DNA of 64,000 bases from Onchocerca lupi (GCA_028564675.1 JAOVVO010000162.1:1-64000); one strand, 5' to 3'. Counted from the first letter of the stretch, positions 50,004 to 63,494 are shown. The notes: a model not told the origin generated them from the letters alone. Numbers and translations: made by a program.

Positions 50004-51139
50004 ATGCGTCCTATCCATGCGTACTTCTTGCTCTTCTACTGCTTGATCGCACAGTTTGTCATAATAGCAAGTGATCAAGATGACGAGACATTGTATGCAA
50101 TTTTTCGCTTCATAAATATGCTTCAAAACAAGGAATTAAATGTAATATAAACTGTAACTTCTGAACAAAAACTTTGCTGATCTTTTTTCTGATAAAGAAA
50201 ACGGACGTCAAGGACAGTTGCACCAAATTTCGAAATTAATCTATTGTTTTCTATATGGTACTGTTTTGAGAGTTAAAACCCTTATAGACACTCAAATCAA
50301 TGAAGCTTAAGAATAATCTTATGAAATAACGGCATATTTGACAGATAGAAGATATCATCTGATGAAATGTAAAAAATACGGATCCAATTTTCAAATTACA
50401 ATTAATCGATATACTATTGCCAATAAATGTTTTCCTCTAATAAAAAAATTGTTTCAGAGGACAAAAGCGTGCGATGCGGAATGCTTTGATACGCTTTGGT
50501 CGATCGGGTATAAGAAACGCTCTTGTTAGGTTACTTTCAACTGAATCATTGAAAAAAAAGTGGACAAAAAATCGGATTAAGAAATTGTAGCTTTAAAAAA
50601 ACGCTATTTGCCAGAGATGGAATGCGAAAAAATGAGATTATTTAGTTAAGCTTTAAGAACAGAAACACACCTCAGATTCCATCGAAAAATGATACCACTT
50701 ATTAAAAGAACGGAACTATCGAATTTTTCGACAAGAGGCACATATCACGCTAGTAACGTGGAACAAACGCAGAACACAAGTATATGTAGTCCTCATTCGA
50801 AGTTCGTGATGACGATATCTAATCACTTGCTCTGAATTAAACAAACAGGCTTTGGCTGCCTTCTAAGTGCGAGGATCAGAATCCTATAACTTTCTTCCAA
50901 ATCATATGCTTCCATCACGACATTAATTTTTCCCCATTTGTATATTAGACTGAAGTACTGTTGCCATACTCGGTAAGGTATGATTCAAGAGAGAAGGATC
51001 ATATGTATATATTAATTCATTTTGTCATTTCAGGTTTGGGAAACGGATGTCTGACATGCATTTCTTAGATCCAGAAAATCGACGAGCCGCTGCTTTTCAT
51101 CCGTCTCGTAGGTTGTCTTCCCGACATTTAAGAAAATGA
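50004..51139 (+). CDS. NPF/NPY-like RFamide neuropeptide precursor (three exons, 90 residues)
   Basis: Exons: 50004-50141, 50949-50977 and 51034-51139. The splices are AAT|GTAATA to ATTAG|ACT (phase 0) and GTAAG|GTATGA to TTTCAG|G (phase 2). Residues 1 to about 23 form a secretory signal (MRPIHAYFLLFYCLIAQF, then small residues). The mature region begins near SDQDDETLYAIFRFINMLQ and ends YSVRF-GKR. The glycine would give an amide and KR is the cleavage site. The remaining 30 residues form a C-flanking peptide rich in arginine (PENRRAAAFHPSRRL). The second intron splits the arginine codon of the RF terminus as AG|G, a position characteristic of NPY/NPF-family genes. A long helix-like segment before a lone C-terminal RF fits that family, including the nematode NPY-like flp genes, better than short FLP precursors. 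The exon 3 composition is clearly more GC-rich than its surroundings. The alignment is by eye; exon 2 is only 29 bases and should be treated as the weakest join. Confidence 0.68.
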
Positions 51140-54100
51140 CCGAAATTTTTTATTATTTCTAACACAGTGTAAGGTGCCAAAACTCCGAATAAGCTAAGTT
51201 CTGCATAATATCAGTCGTTTTTTAACTTTTTTTTATAGTATTAGTGGTACTATAACATTAGTGATTCGGTATGAACTATCGTTTCTGCGAAATTCCAGTG
51301 AAGTTTGGCCGATTTGAGGGTTCGAAGCATAGCAAAGATATTCTCCCAAAAATTTAACGATTCTGCAGTGCGATGATGATTATTTGCGTTAGATTGGAAT
51401 TTGATTTGAGTTTGCTGTCCGATTAAGTCGAATTATGATATCCCATGGATTATCCAAGTGAAAAATGTTTCAGTGCCATATTTTATTGAGAATCTATTTA
51501 AAATTGTGTTGATTGCATCGACCATTCAGGGCATATTTCTGCAAAAATTTCCAGCAAATTCAATTGAAAGAGACATCGAGATAAGAGAAGAGTTGTTGGA
51601 TGCAGCGTATTTTGAAACATTTTGGTCGGAAAAAAGTTTTAAAAAAAATTTTGCTACTTAACCGATATTATCAATTTGGAAAAAGTGAACGAAAACTCGC
51701 ACTGTTCCTAAAAAATCTGAAATAATAAAATGCAGAACATTCAAATTACATCATGAAAGGGTTTAAAGGTAATGGATTTTTCGAGTGAAAATTAAAGCTT
51801 TTCCTAAGCCGATTGCTGCATCACATATTCAGTGAACCTATATTTGCTGTAATGTACCAAAATTATTTTGGATCGAAAGTTCTTATCTAAATAAAAACAC
51901 GCGTCTATTCGAATGCAAGATTGTATCAAAATTTCAAATTAATCGATGAAGAATTTGAAACGCTGTGTGGCAAGTTACAACGAACACTTACATCATATTT
52001 ATATACATAGCAGCTTTTCAATTCATTATTTTCAACTCCAAAATCTATTGATATCTCCTTCAAATTTGCGAATATAGAACAGCTTTTCTCTTGATTGCTT
52101 TGATTAAAATACATAATAAACAGGAAAAATCATATCGCGAACTTCTTATTAGTTATAAAACCGTAAATTAATATGTAATATTTCTATCAATATTAAAACG
52201 GTAAATTAATAAATTGATACGCCTAAGATAATTTATCATATTTCTAAAAATTTGAAATTCCTTTGCATCTCATTTTAATAATGATTACACTTTTAAATAC
52301 TTCTCTGTTATGCAATCTCATTTCGAGTTAACACATACGAATTGATACGGCGAAAAAGTATTAATGTACAAAATGATGCATACTCAAAATGCTTAATAAA
52401 TGAATATTGCACATGGAATTGATAATTTATTCATTGATTTCTCTGATGAAACGAGACTTATTCATCTAACTTGCAAAAAAAATTTTTTTTAACCAAAAGG
52501 AGATTTCGAAATGGATAAGATAATATAGCATCACTTAATTTTAATAGGATGTAAAAAGTAATAAATTAGTGGAAGTCGGAAGAAACAGAATGAGAATAAA
52601 TTTAAGAAGTTGAAAATTTTTTACTAACAGAAGACAATTTCTATTCACATTGCTGTTCTAAATTGGTTGTGAATGTGGATTCTTCAAAATATCCATGTAT
52701 CCGATGTATTTGTCAGCTTTTAAAATCAGAATTGAAATTTAAGAATGTAGGAGTTTTAATCATGGAATAAAGAGGATCGGCATGACTGATCCGATCCATA
52801 AAAGTGAACGAACTGCATTAGTTAAATTTAAATTAAGTAAACAGCCTATCGTAATGACTTCTCGTGTATTTTTCTTTTCGTTTTTTTAGCTTTTGATTAC
52901 GGTAAAACGAAATGGAATGCATAATGAGTTATTAATTTGACAAAATTGAAGGAAACAAACTTAATCATACTTTGTAACAAATCATTTGAAGGGAGGAAAG
53001 GATATGTTTGCTTGATTTACACGATGTTGAGCAGGAAGCAATCAACTCATAAATATTCAAATTTGATAAACTTCTTCCCAAAAATTTTTCTCATGCTAGA
53101 TTATTCGATTCATGGAAACTGAACTTAGGGGATCCTTCTTAGAATCTGTTTGCTAATTGAAGCAAAACAGGAATAAAGCTCAGAAGTTTTTGGTAAAAAG
53201 TACCTCTTTGTGAACTAAGTTTGGCGGGACGAATCATTTTCAACCTGGCAACTTAGATGAATATAGAATAGTTGTGCTTGCATCGCTAACGCAATACTAC
53301 TATTCGATCTTTCCCACTGATGTCTCATCGTCAGCCTACAGAACCAAGAAAATCTTTATTACTAGTTTTGCTGATATTAGAATTAATTTTAGTATTAAAT
53401 TTGCAAGGAAAAGATTAGAACTTGAAATATCATGATTGAAATGTCTTTCCAGTACTTGTATGCATTTAAAATTTAGTGTGAAAGTTATGTTTGAACTAAT
53501 CAAAAAATGAATGAAATTGAATAAAAATATAAATTGTTATAAGTAATGGTTTAAATCATTGCTTATGAAAATTTATTGCAAGTTTAGATTGGTCTATCGT
53601 TAAACAAGTGAAGTTGTTGAATAATATCAAAATATCTGAAAAAAGACTTTCTTGGAATATAAATCAGTCATGTGCACTATCGTAGTAACTTTAACAATCC
53701 ATTATAAGAGGATGTGCATTAATTTATTATCAGATTTGATTCGGTGTTATTCAGTGGTTGTTAAAGTGTAAAATATATGGAGAGATGAGGAAACGAAGTT
53801 TCTTTTATGATTTAAAGCTGTAAAATGAAACAATTCTATTTACAACATCGTAAATAAAAAATTATTTGAGTCACTACACATTAATACTTATATCCACATA
53901 TAACTAGTCCGGACTAGGGAGAGAGATTAAATAAAACTTTCCCATTACTGATTTGACGTCAGAAGTTGACGCTTTTTCGTTACTGTTGTGACTATTCTTT
54001 CATAAGCGTTTTACTTTTCGAGGTTATTTGTCATCAGAAATTTGTTATTTAGAGTTAAAATTTCCAACTGTCATACGAAAAATAAAACACTTATCATCAG

Positions 54101-54497
54101 ATCGCATGAATTTCTAAAGAACTATGTATTACCCTAAGTGTTTTCAGTCTGGTTCAGAAGCAATCTTGTCACACGTCTGTCACATGCCAAATTTCTATTG
54201 TTCCTTCCAAATCACTTCTGTTATTAACTGCTATTAAATCAAACGTCATCAGTTTGTTAGATTATTGGCGGAAGTGACATCATCTTCGCAAGTTCCGTCG
54301 GATTGGTCAATGGATGTTTTCTTGCAGGCCTTAAATCATGTGAATTTCAGTGAATTTCTCGTCGGTAATATATATCAAATTGACAAACATGTCAACTTTT
54401 CAGGGTTAATTAAAGCCGAATGCAATACTTGCGAAGGCAATCGTCTAATTGTGCTCATTTCCTTACCTATCGACTACAACATACATACACTACACAT

Positions 54498-54565
<68 letters not shown>

Positions 54566-54870
54566 ACATACATACACAAAAGTATAGATGGATCAAATAC
54601 ACTGTTTCTCTGTGTATTTATCATTGGTATGTTTGTCTCTGTGGTACATGTGTGTGTCTGGTTAATATAGGCGTTAATATGAGCGATGTATGTACGTGAG
54701 GTCATGTCTGTGACATACAATGTGACGTGCAATGTAGTAGTAATATTTTATGTTAGATGTGAACTTTTGATTGAACTTGCTTTGTTTCCCGTTATTTTTA
54801 AGGTGTCATTTGTGCCTTCATTGGGTATTCTGTTGATGGTTCATTTTAAATCTGCGATAAACTCGAATGG
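51140..54870. other. Intergenic region between the NPF-like and ORP genes
   Basis: Includes the NPF-like 3' flank, an unexplained 60-codon frame at 51458-51661, a 72-codon frame without ATG at 53220-53435, and the CA microsatellite. None is supported as a gene by family or splice evidence. Confidence 0.55.
54501..54563 (+). repeat. (CA)n microsatellite, about 31 units
   Basis: Uninterrupted CA dinucleotides upstream of the ORP gene. The histidine/threonine-rich reading frames seen here are only translations of this repeat. Confidence 0.98.
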
Positions 54871-54877
54871 TTTTTAG
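54871..54877 (+). other. Possible trans-splice acceptor of the ORP gene
   Basis: TTTTTAG lies 77 bases before the start ATG at 54955. The intervening leader contains other ATGs in poor frames, so the assignment is tentative. Confidence 0.3.
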
Positions 54878-54954
54878 GCACCTGAAATGATCAACAGATC
54901 AGCACGTCATGAATGAAGGATAGAAATAGCTGAGGAGAAAATACTGTATCAAAT

Positions 54955-57900
54955 ATGGTGATGACGAATTTGAGCCCATCCGAACAGCCAGTACATTCGG
55001 AGCAAAGATCATTCAACTCAAGCAATGATAATGAAAATGCTGATGATAGAAAGATAAACTTGAAGGTTTTGTTTTTTGGATTTCAAAATATAAGAGTTGG
55101 ACCTATTTATCTTTTGATGAATTCTGATTCATTTATTGGAAGTGATGCCATACAGTTGGTTGTATTTTTCAGTTAGTAATTTTTTTTTTCTTTTTTTTGT
55201 TCATCGAAACATTCATCATATACAACGAGAAACAGCGAAACTACTGCATAGCTTTGGATCTTCATTTTTAGTTAAATTTAGTTTTATTCGATAAACTTTT
55301 TACTTCATTATCGAAGTTGTTTTGAGCAGCTTAGGAGTTAATTTTCCTAATAATAAAGGTTGACCTAAAACTCGTTTTTCCTCTCTATAACCACTGATCT
55401 AGATTTCTAGTCGATCTTTAATGAATTAGATAAATAAGTCAAGCAATTCTGAGAAAGCTAACTTGGTTCTTCTAAAAAAAAGTTTGTTTAATTATTTTCA
55501 CTTAACTTTGACACTTCGATACTCAAGAATTATGAAATGCTGCATCCAAGTTAGATCATGTATCATTCAACAGTATATAAAAGGTGGAATCAAATGTCAT
55601 TTTCAGTTCAATAAAGCGAAGTTTTTTGAGGAAATTTTTGAGGCTCACAGGACCAGAAATTTTAACTTTAAATGCAGGGTGAGAAACCCGAATCGATTTG
55701 AATTTTTTAGAAACAAAAGCGAGAATACCGCGATGAGAAAAAGCGGGTTACACGAGAATTGCTTACAGCTTTGCATGACCCGACAATTGTTGTTATGGCT
55801 GATTGGCTAAAAGTTCGTGGAACTTTACGGAAATGGAATCGATATTTCTGCATACTGAAACCGGGTTTACTGCTTGTATATAAAAGCAGTAAAGTCGATA
55901 AGGTGCTTCATGTATAAATCAATTAGTTTATTGATCAATTCCATTGACAAGTGATTGAAAAAACAAAGAGTGTCTTCAGCTTTAATCTCCAAAATATAGT
56001 GTAGAAGTCAATCTAATATGCATCTAATATTAGCAGGTAAGATCAAGTAATATATTCATAGGATTTTAAAGTCTTTTTTTTTTTTTTGAAGTTTTTATTC
56101 TTGGTCATTTAATGCCAAATTTTTATTGCTTTTTAAGTCGGGTCACTGGATTGGTACAGTGTTGTTAAACAATTGTGAGCTAATCGAAAGACCATCGAAA
56201 AAAGACGGATTTTGCTTCAAACTGTTTCATCCAATGGATCAGAGTATATGGGCAACACGTGGACCATTGGGAGAAACTCATGGTGTCGTTACAATCCAGC
56301 CTTTGCCTACTACTTACTTGATTTGTCGAGCACCATCTGAACAGGTAATAAGTTAATTGTTTTATATTGGGTCGATTCTAAACGTTGCTAAAATCATCTG
56401 TACTTTGTGGATAAGTTTGAGTTTTAATACAAATTTATCCTTGGTCGGAATTCCAAAAAAAAAAAAAAAAAAAAAGAAAAAAAAATTCCAAAAGTTAAGT
56501 ATATTCTGGATCCTAAAACCCATAAATCGATTTTGTTGAGGAATTAAAGTTCCATTTTAATACATTTACTTGTATATTTAGGCAGGCGGCTGTTGGATGG
56601 ATGCTTTGAATTTGACTCTCCGTTGCAGTGGTCTCTTAATGAGGACCATGTGTAAAGTAAAGCTTTGATTTTTAAAGAGTAGGCAGAATCAGCGTACGGA
56701 AATATTGAGTCCACTGCATATTTAACGGTTCAGTTATTCAGTATAATGTGTAAGCCTTGAAAAATGCTTGACAGGAAATAATATCTTTCATTGAAAATTT
56801 AGTTTTCTGACTGTAATCAGAAAGGAGAAGAAACAATCATCGATGAACAGAATGCCTTTAACGATATCTCATATAATGATGCCGTTGAAAGATCTCGACA
56901 ATTCAGTGAAGTTGAAGCAGAAAAGCATTTTGATGGTTAGAAAGTTTCGCTTAATTGCTAGGTCTGTTTTAAGCACTGATCATATTTGATCTTATGGAAT
57001 CAACTGTGCAAAGTGTCAATATGGTGTTTTGACTAAGAATTTCATTTCTTGAATCTTCATGTTTGCCATGATTATCTGAAATTTTTTTATGAAGGCTTGA
57101 ATGATGATATTGAGCGGGCAGCATCAGATAGTGACGATGGAGCTATTGATTATAAAGAAGAAAGCTCATACATTCAATCAGATCCAGAGCAGGTTTGCTT
57201 TTTAGTTCATCATTTCAATATTATTAGTTTGCCAAAAAGTAAAATTTGAATTTGAAGTGATTATAATGTATAAAAGACAAGAGCGACAAATTTGGAACTG
57301 CTATTATTCAAGTGCTTTTAAATTGCTAATATTTGTTTAGTTTGGTCCAACAATGCAAACCGAAGATCTAGCTGATGAAAACAAAAGTCTGGTATGGAGT
57401 TTATTGAAACAAGTACGACCTGGAATGGACCTTTCAAAAGTTACTTTGCCTACATTCATTTTGGAATCGCGTTCGTTCCTCGAAAAACTTGCAGATTTCT
57501 ATTACCACTCATATATTATTACCGAGCAAGTTTTCTGGGATCTTTTCATCAAAGATAACAAGAAATGATATTTGATTCATAAAAAAAGAGATAAGGTGGT
57601 CAATGACGCTTACTTTTCCCTTTTTCCTTGTCTGATTTTTATGAAAAGTTTCAAATATTACAGTTTCTGACCTCTTTTTTATTCTGAATTTCATTCTAGA
57701 GCCACGGCTGAGAATGATCCCTTGCAAAGGATGAAGACGATTGTAAAGTTCTATTTAAGCGGATTTTACAAGAAACCAAAAGGCTTGAAGAAACCATATA
57801 ATCCGATATTAGGTGAAACATTTCGATGTAAATGGGAACATCCCGACAATTCGACATCGTACTATGTTGCTGAACAGGTTGTATTTCAGGTCTTACCTAT

Positions 57901-60895
57901 ACTCTTAAACTACTTTTTTAGGATTTTGAAGTTTTTGGAGCTGCAAGCCAGAATCATTTGGCATTATTCATAAATAGATGTTAAGCATTCTATCAAATTT
58001 ACCATTACAGGTTAAAAGTTGTCTGGGCTCTCGAACGAAGATATCATTGAATTTTCAAAGATAGAATTCAATGCAAATATTAAATTAATTAAAATCAAAT
58101 TATGTTAGTCCGTTTTTAATTCAATCTGTATTTCTTCTCCAGGTTTCTCATCATCCTCCAATTTCTGCTCTTTTTCTAACGAATCGAAAAGCAGGTTTTA
58201 ATGTATCTGGTACAATATTGGCAAAAAGCAAATATTACGGGAACAGTTTATCGGCTATGATGATCGGTGATGTACGAATAACGCTTTTGCAACGGGGTGA
58301 AACCTATATTGCTACTCTTCCATATGCTAACTGTAAGGGTATTATGATTGGGACATTGTCAATGGAATATGGTGGTAAGGTGAATCTTTTCCCACTTTTA
58401 ATATATCACCATACTATTTTTAACAATTTGATTCCAGAATAAAAGTGACTGAGAAACAGTTTATAAGTTCAGAAGCCTTTGAAATGATATAAGAGGTCAA
58501 ATTTTTGTCGGATTTTTTTTTTTTTTTTTTTTTTGATGGAATCATAAAACCATCAATTTTTTCCAGTAGAGAATGATCTGTTAAACGATAGCTCAAATTT
58601 AGGTAAGAATAGAGTGCAATCGTACCGATTATGTGTGCGAACTTGATTTCAAATTAAAGCCATTCATTGGAGGAACAGTGAATCTTATTTCGGGAGATAT
58701 CAAATGTAAAAAAGAATCAGTGGCACGTATTGAGGGAGCTTGGGATGGCGAAATTTATATAATTGAAAAGGTAAACATTAGTTTTCAGGAACATTGTCAT
58801 TAGTTGGTAAAACATTGTGCAGTTATTAATTAAATGATATCAAAGTTCCACATTTAATCTGATAGAAATGTGACTTTAAGTTTCTAATATCTTGCAACAT
58901 CTGCAAAGCTTTGTATCTTAAGACTACTATACTATTATCAAAAGCATTTGAACTTTTGTTACAAAGATTGCAATCCAACAAAATTGTATTTAAGTTGTAA
59001 TACCAAGCGATCCAGTGCGGATATTAATGACCTTAACATATTTATTAATGATGTTAACACATTACGAAAATCAAGTATTTTTCAGTTTCACTTTTCTTGC
59101 AGGATGTGAAGACACTTTTATGGTCGCCAACACCTGATGTAATTGCAAAACGACTTAAACGTTACGAAGTCCTTTTGGAAGAGCAGGGCGAATGGGAATC
59201 AAAGAAGTGTTTATTTCTTCATCCTAGAAGTTTTTGATTTTAAGTCTAGTTAATGCTAAAGTCTGTGACAGTTGAATTATTATTCTTCAATTAAGGTTAT
59301 GGTTGAAAGTAAGTGAAGCAATAGCCAACGATAATCAGAAAATTGCAACGGAAGAAAAAAGTAAATTAGAGGACGAACAACGCGCTCGCGCTAAATCTGG
59401 TATACATCACAAACCTAAATGGTTCAAGCAGGATCTTCTTTCGAAAAATTATGAATATATACATGCTGAGTAAGTAATTCTCTTCTTTCTTCAACTTACT
59501 TTTATACCATGTCAGTGTTACTTTTTGCAATATCATCTTGTGGGCAGTATTTCTTGATCCCGAAATGTTCTGAAACGTTGCATATTAACTTCAATTTGAA
59601 AAAATTAGAAATAGATGTGAGACAGTAATTACTAATACAGTATTATTAAAGTGTTCGCAAATTTAAAAACTGTCCATAAAGGAATTATTGTTCCTGTATG
59701 TTGCAACATTAATATCAAGTTTGGAAAGATATTCTTAGGCACCGGTCTCTATATTGACTTGTATATAAAACGAAAATTTTTAACTCGATTCTGATAGTTT
59801 TTTATTGTTAAGTTTATATTGATACTAGTAACGTTTTGTTTGCCGGCAAAATTTAGCACAGATTCTTCGAGAACATTCATTTCATTATAGTTATCAAGCG
59901 TGGGATGAAAATGATGATATTCGTCAAATTGAGTGTGATTATGTAATACGAACAAAAACTAAGCATGGAACCAAAGAACGATCTGCTTCACCGCCAAGCT
60001 CAACTTCAATTCAACAAGAACAGTCTGAAGATTCTGATTCACCTGAAAGTATATACTTTTTGAATGAAATGTGGATGAAATAACTCTTCGTATTTTTATG
60101 GAAGAAAATTTGCTTCGCAAAATTCATTTAAATCATCAGGGAAATTTTGTAGAACAATTATCGTGAATCTTTTATACCTTATTTTTCCACTTTAAAAATG
60201 CACTTGTGTTTTCGAAGTTCGTCTGTTTAATCTATCACTGTTTTCTTTTTGTTTAGTTTTTATTTTAAAAAGAAGTTTTCGGAATGGCATGTACTTTAAT
60301 TTTACAGATAAGCGATATCGCCAAAAGAAGAGGCGACTTTCACGAGATTTCGATCGTTTACAACAAGTCCAAGTAAAGCTTCTTTTTGTTTAATTATTAA
60401 GCTTTGATATTTCCAAACATTTAAATTTTCAAGTCTTTTAAAGCTGCAACTTCGCATTATGAGAATTAAACTTTCTTTACTTAAATTTCTTCAAATAAGA
60501 AATAAAGTTTGAACCTTACATTTCCACATAAAAAAATTGTAACAGTTTACTATTTTACAACGTTGGTTCCGCAATTTATTGTTGAAAAATTTTTTCATAC
60601 ACACGGAACAGCATCGAATATGTAAATTATTGTGCTCAAAAAAATCATGAGACTAATTAATTCTTGGCTCATTTTTCGTCATGTGACAAAACGTGTTTTT
60701 TTTTCTCGTTTATATATATTTTTATATTTAAAGGAAACTCTGGACCGTGCTGTACAGTTCTTACAGCGTTTGGAAACAAACTTTGAGAAAAGAACTAGTG
60801 TAGCAGTTACACAACAACAATTAATCGCGATCATGGCTTTTTTCACAATTCTTCATGCTGTCATCTTGCCTCTTTTTTTTTCGGTTTTTGCTTAA
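54955..60895 (+). CDS. ORP5/ORP8-type oxysterol-binding protein-related protein (PH + ORD + C-terminal membrane anchor)
   Basis: Proteins of this type sit in the ER by a C-terminal helix, reach the plasma membrane with a PH domain, and exchange phosphatidylserine and phosphoinositide with the ORD. Exons: 54955-55065, 55711-55902, 56138-56344, 56582-56656, 56821-56935, 57095-57192, 57341-57525, 57700-57877, 58143-58379, 58603-58770, 59103-59206, 59296-59469, 59891-60048, 60308-60372 and 60734-60895. This gives 742 residues, all in phase. The PH domain runs from MADWLKVRGTLRKWNRYF to GGCWMDAL, including IERPSKKDGFCFKLFHP. An acidic linker (exons 5-6) follows. The ORD starts NKSLVWSLLKQVRPGMDLSK and contains GFYKKPKGLKKPYNP and the fingerprint EQVSHHPPISA, then AKSKYYGNSLSA. 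The last exon ends in a hydrophobic anchor (IMAFFTILHAVILPLFF). Intron 7 is GC-AG (GA|GCAAGT). The N-terminus is short compared with human ORP8; an additional upstream exon is possible. A TTTTTAG site at 54871-54877 may accept a spliced leader. Confidence 0.92.
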
Positions 60896-60937
60896 TCTAT
60901 GACTTTTTCCATGATTGTTCATTATAAATCCATATGT

Positions 60938-61020
60938 TTGTGAATGTGTGGAATTTTGGATAAAAAATATGTGGATTTTGTGAATGCGGATTTTTTTGAA
61001 TGGGATTTGTGGATTTTTTT
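60938..61020 (+). repeat. Imperfect TGTGGATTTT tandem repeats
   Basis: Five or more degenerate units of TGTGGATTTT/TGAATGCGGATTTT lie just downstream of the ORP stop codon, probably in its 3' UTR or flank. Confidence 0.6.
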
Positions 61021-63173
61021 AATCATGAATCATACTGTTGTTTTCAATTTAAAAGATTCATAAAAGTCTTTTTGATGTCGTATGGATCATTTCAATTGTT
61101 TTTTCTTTAGGCATATATCAGTTTGTGCATCGATAGAATTGTTGCGCTGTATTATTATATGCACGGGATATCTTTGTCGAATTTCCAAACCATTTTGTTC
61201 ATATTCTTATCATAAATATAGCTTCCTAAAATTTTCTGTTTATGGAAATTTCCGTTATTTCACTTTTGTGGAATTTTATTGCTGAAAAGAATGTTGGAAA
61301 TCTAAATTTGCCGTATTTCGTCAGAACGAATATTTTCGGGATTGTTGTTGAATTATCGAACAATCGGTAAAGGTATTTCGTAATATTGGTTGAATTGTTA
61401 TGTATTTCTTTAGGTGAAAATTACTGAATTCATTTTGCAAATTGTTGAATTTCATTTCTTTATATTGCACAATTGTTCTTGCGAAGATTATTTATAAAAT
61501 GAAAATATCATTATAGAAATATGTTTATGCATGGAATATTTAGTGTAATGTGTTTATTTAAAAATTCTGACACATTCTCATCGTCGCTTATGATTCATAA
61601 GAATTGCTTCGCTACTTCTTTTCATTTATTTTTTTGGTGAAATTTGCAAATTTCTGATATCTCTTTCCAGATATTATACTGATTTAAGACCCATAAGAAG
61701 CATTCCAAGGCAAATTTTCTAGTTATCAATTATTAGAATAAAAGAGCACTAATCTTTTTGAAGAATTTATGAAAATTAAATTAAATTCTAGGAGTTGCAA
61801 AGCCGGTCGCACATTTTTTAGAGAAGTTTCTGCCAGCAAAGTTGGCCAACTTCATGAAGTTTTAATCCATCACAATAAAGTTGGTCTTTGGGAATTGTTC
61901 TGCTTAGCAGGAAATATGATTGGAACATAATTTTGAACTTTCTAAGGTCTTAAAATCATCTTACACTACATGCGTCCAATGTGCTGCAGCTCACTTGAAC
62001 ATTCTTTAAAAACAAAAAAAAACTGACACGAAGTTTGGTTTTAAGTGATAGAAATTTAAAGTTGGAAGATAAGACTTGTTTTTCATTCAAAATTTCAATG
62101 AAATTGGTGAAAACTATACAAATTCTCACTATTGATTTCTTTGACGATACATTCGCAAAACGAATTCGATAATAAAAAATGAATTGCTCAGTCCACTGAT
62201 GTCAAGAGAATAATTTATTTCGCTCAAAAGACTGTAAGTAAGGGTACTTTTGTCAATAAATGGAGATTTCCCACTACTGATTTCATGATTGCTAGGACTG
62301 CAAGTTTTTCAATAATTTTATCCCAGCTGAAGTGATTAATGGACATATCACATTAATTAATATTTTCGAATTTCTATTGTCGGATTTCCAAAATTCAATA
62401 TCCCATAATTGTATTTCATTGCTTTATTCTGAACAGGTTAAAATTAAGCAATATATGCTAAAATCGTTATTTTATTTCTCAATGAAAATCTTGAAACGAA
62501 TTTGACGCCATCTTATTTTGAACATTCAACAATTTTTAAGCATTATTTGAGGCAGAAAATTATCAATTTTGAAAAAGGAGTTCGCAAAGATCCGATAAAT
62601 TTGACATTCTCAAAATACATATTAAAAATTTTCAAAACATTGCCACAGATAGATTTTAAATATACGAGACTGGAATTCGTAATACAAATAAAGAAAAATG
62701 TTTCAAAACTAAATATAATTGTGTTGTACCTATACAAAATGCATTTGCTTCCTTCACATTCGTCTCATAATAAAGATGATGCGCTCACCACAAAATTTGC
62801 CGTTTCGTCGACATACATCCAACTGGTTTCTAACAAAAGGAATCATTGCTAATTCTATCTAATCCAATGAAACAATTTCAGCTGTAGTGTTTCAAACATT
62901 AAATACTTGAAGATGCTGGGATGTTCCTCCGGTATGCCGTGAAAATTTTTGGTGTTGGCAATTGGCACAATTGGCACAAACAATAATTGAGATGAAGGAA
63001 GTTTATTGATTTACGGAAGATTGATTCTTCGTCTACGTTATAAAACAATTATTAGGGAATATCCAAGAAAAATTGATTATTAGGTTATTCTTCCATTTAT
63101 TTCTCGCAAGTATCGAATAGAAGAATACTGCTTCTTGAGTGTTGGGATTCTATTTGTAACTGTTCAACTGAAT

Positions 63174-63241
63174 GATTTAACTCTTTGTATAGTGACATAG
63201 TGATTTAACTATTTGTATAGTGACTTAATTCTTTATATAGT
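63174..63241 (+). repeat. Short tandem repeat, unit about 28 bp
   Basis: Units GATTTAACT(C/A)(T/T)TTTGTATAGTGA and a third diverged unit (CTTAATTCTTTATATAGT) follow one another. Confidence 0.6.
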
Positions 63242-63363
63242 TTGCATATTTGTTTACAATCCAAGCATGACACATACGGTTACCAAATCGAAAGGTGATA
63301 GATTGATAAATGATTCATCAAATATTGTGGAAAAATTCGAAATTTTAGCTTCTAAACATTTAG

Positions 63364-63494
63364 TTTAATTGCATCATAAATTCCTTTCCAGCAAATTGTA
63401 TCAATCTTTTACAGTCTTTGCGTTGTCTGGGTATTCAGTTTAATTATCATAAATTTCTTTTCAGCAATTGTGCCAATCTTTTGTGATCGTTGCG
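63364..63494 (+). repeat. Two diverged copies of a ~57-bp unit
   Basis: TTTAATT..CATAAATT and the segment through CAATCTTTT to GTTGCG recur at 63364-63421 and 63439-63494 with substitutions and small gaps. Confidence 0.55.

Noticed and set aside
54265..54732. Three overlapping frames rich in HT or CV repeats
   Set aside because: They are translations of the CA microsatellite. The non-repeat part (near 54265-54345) has no ATG-led or phase-supported link to the ORP gene.
62502..62852. 116-codon plus-strand frame with an overlapping 64-codon minus-strand frame
   Set aside because: Opposite-strand overlap, low-complexity Lys/Ile/Asn composition, no family or splice support.
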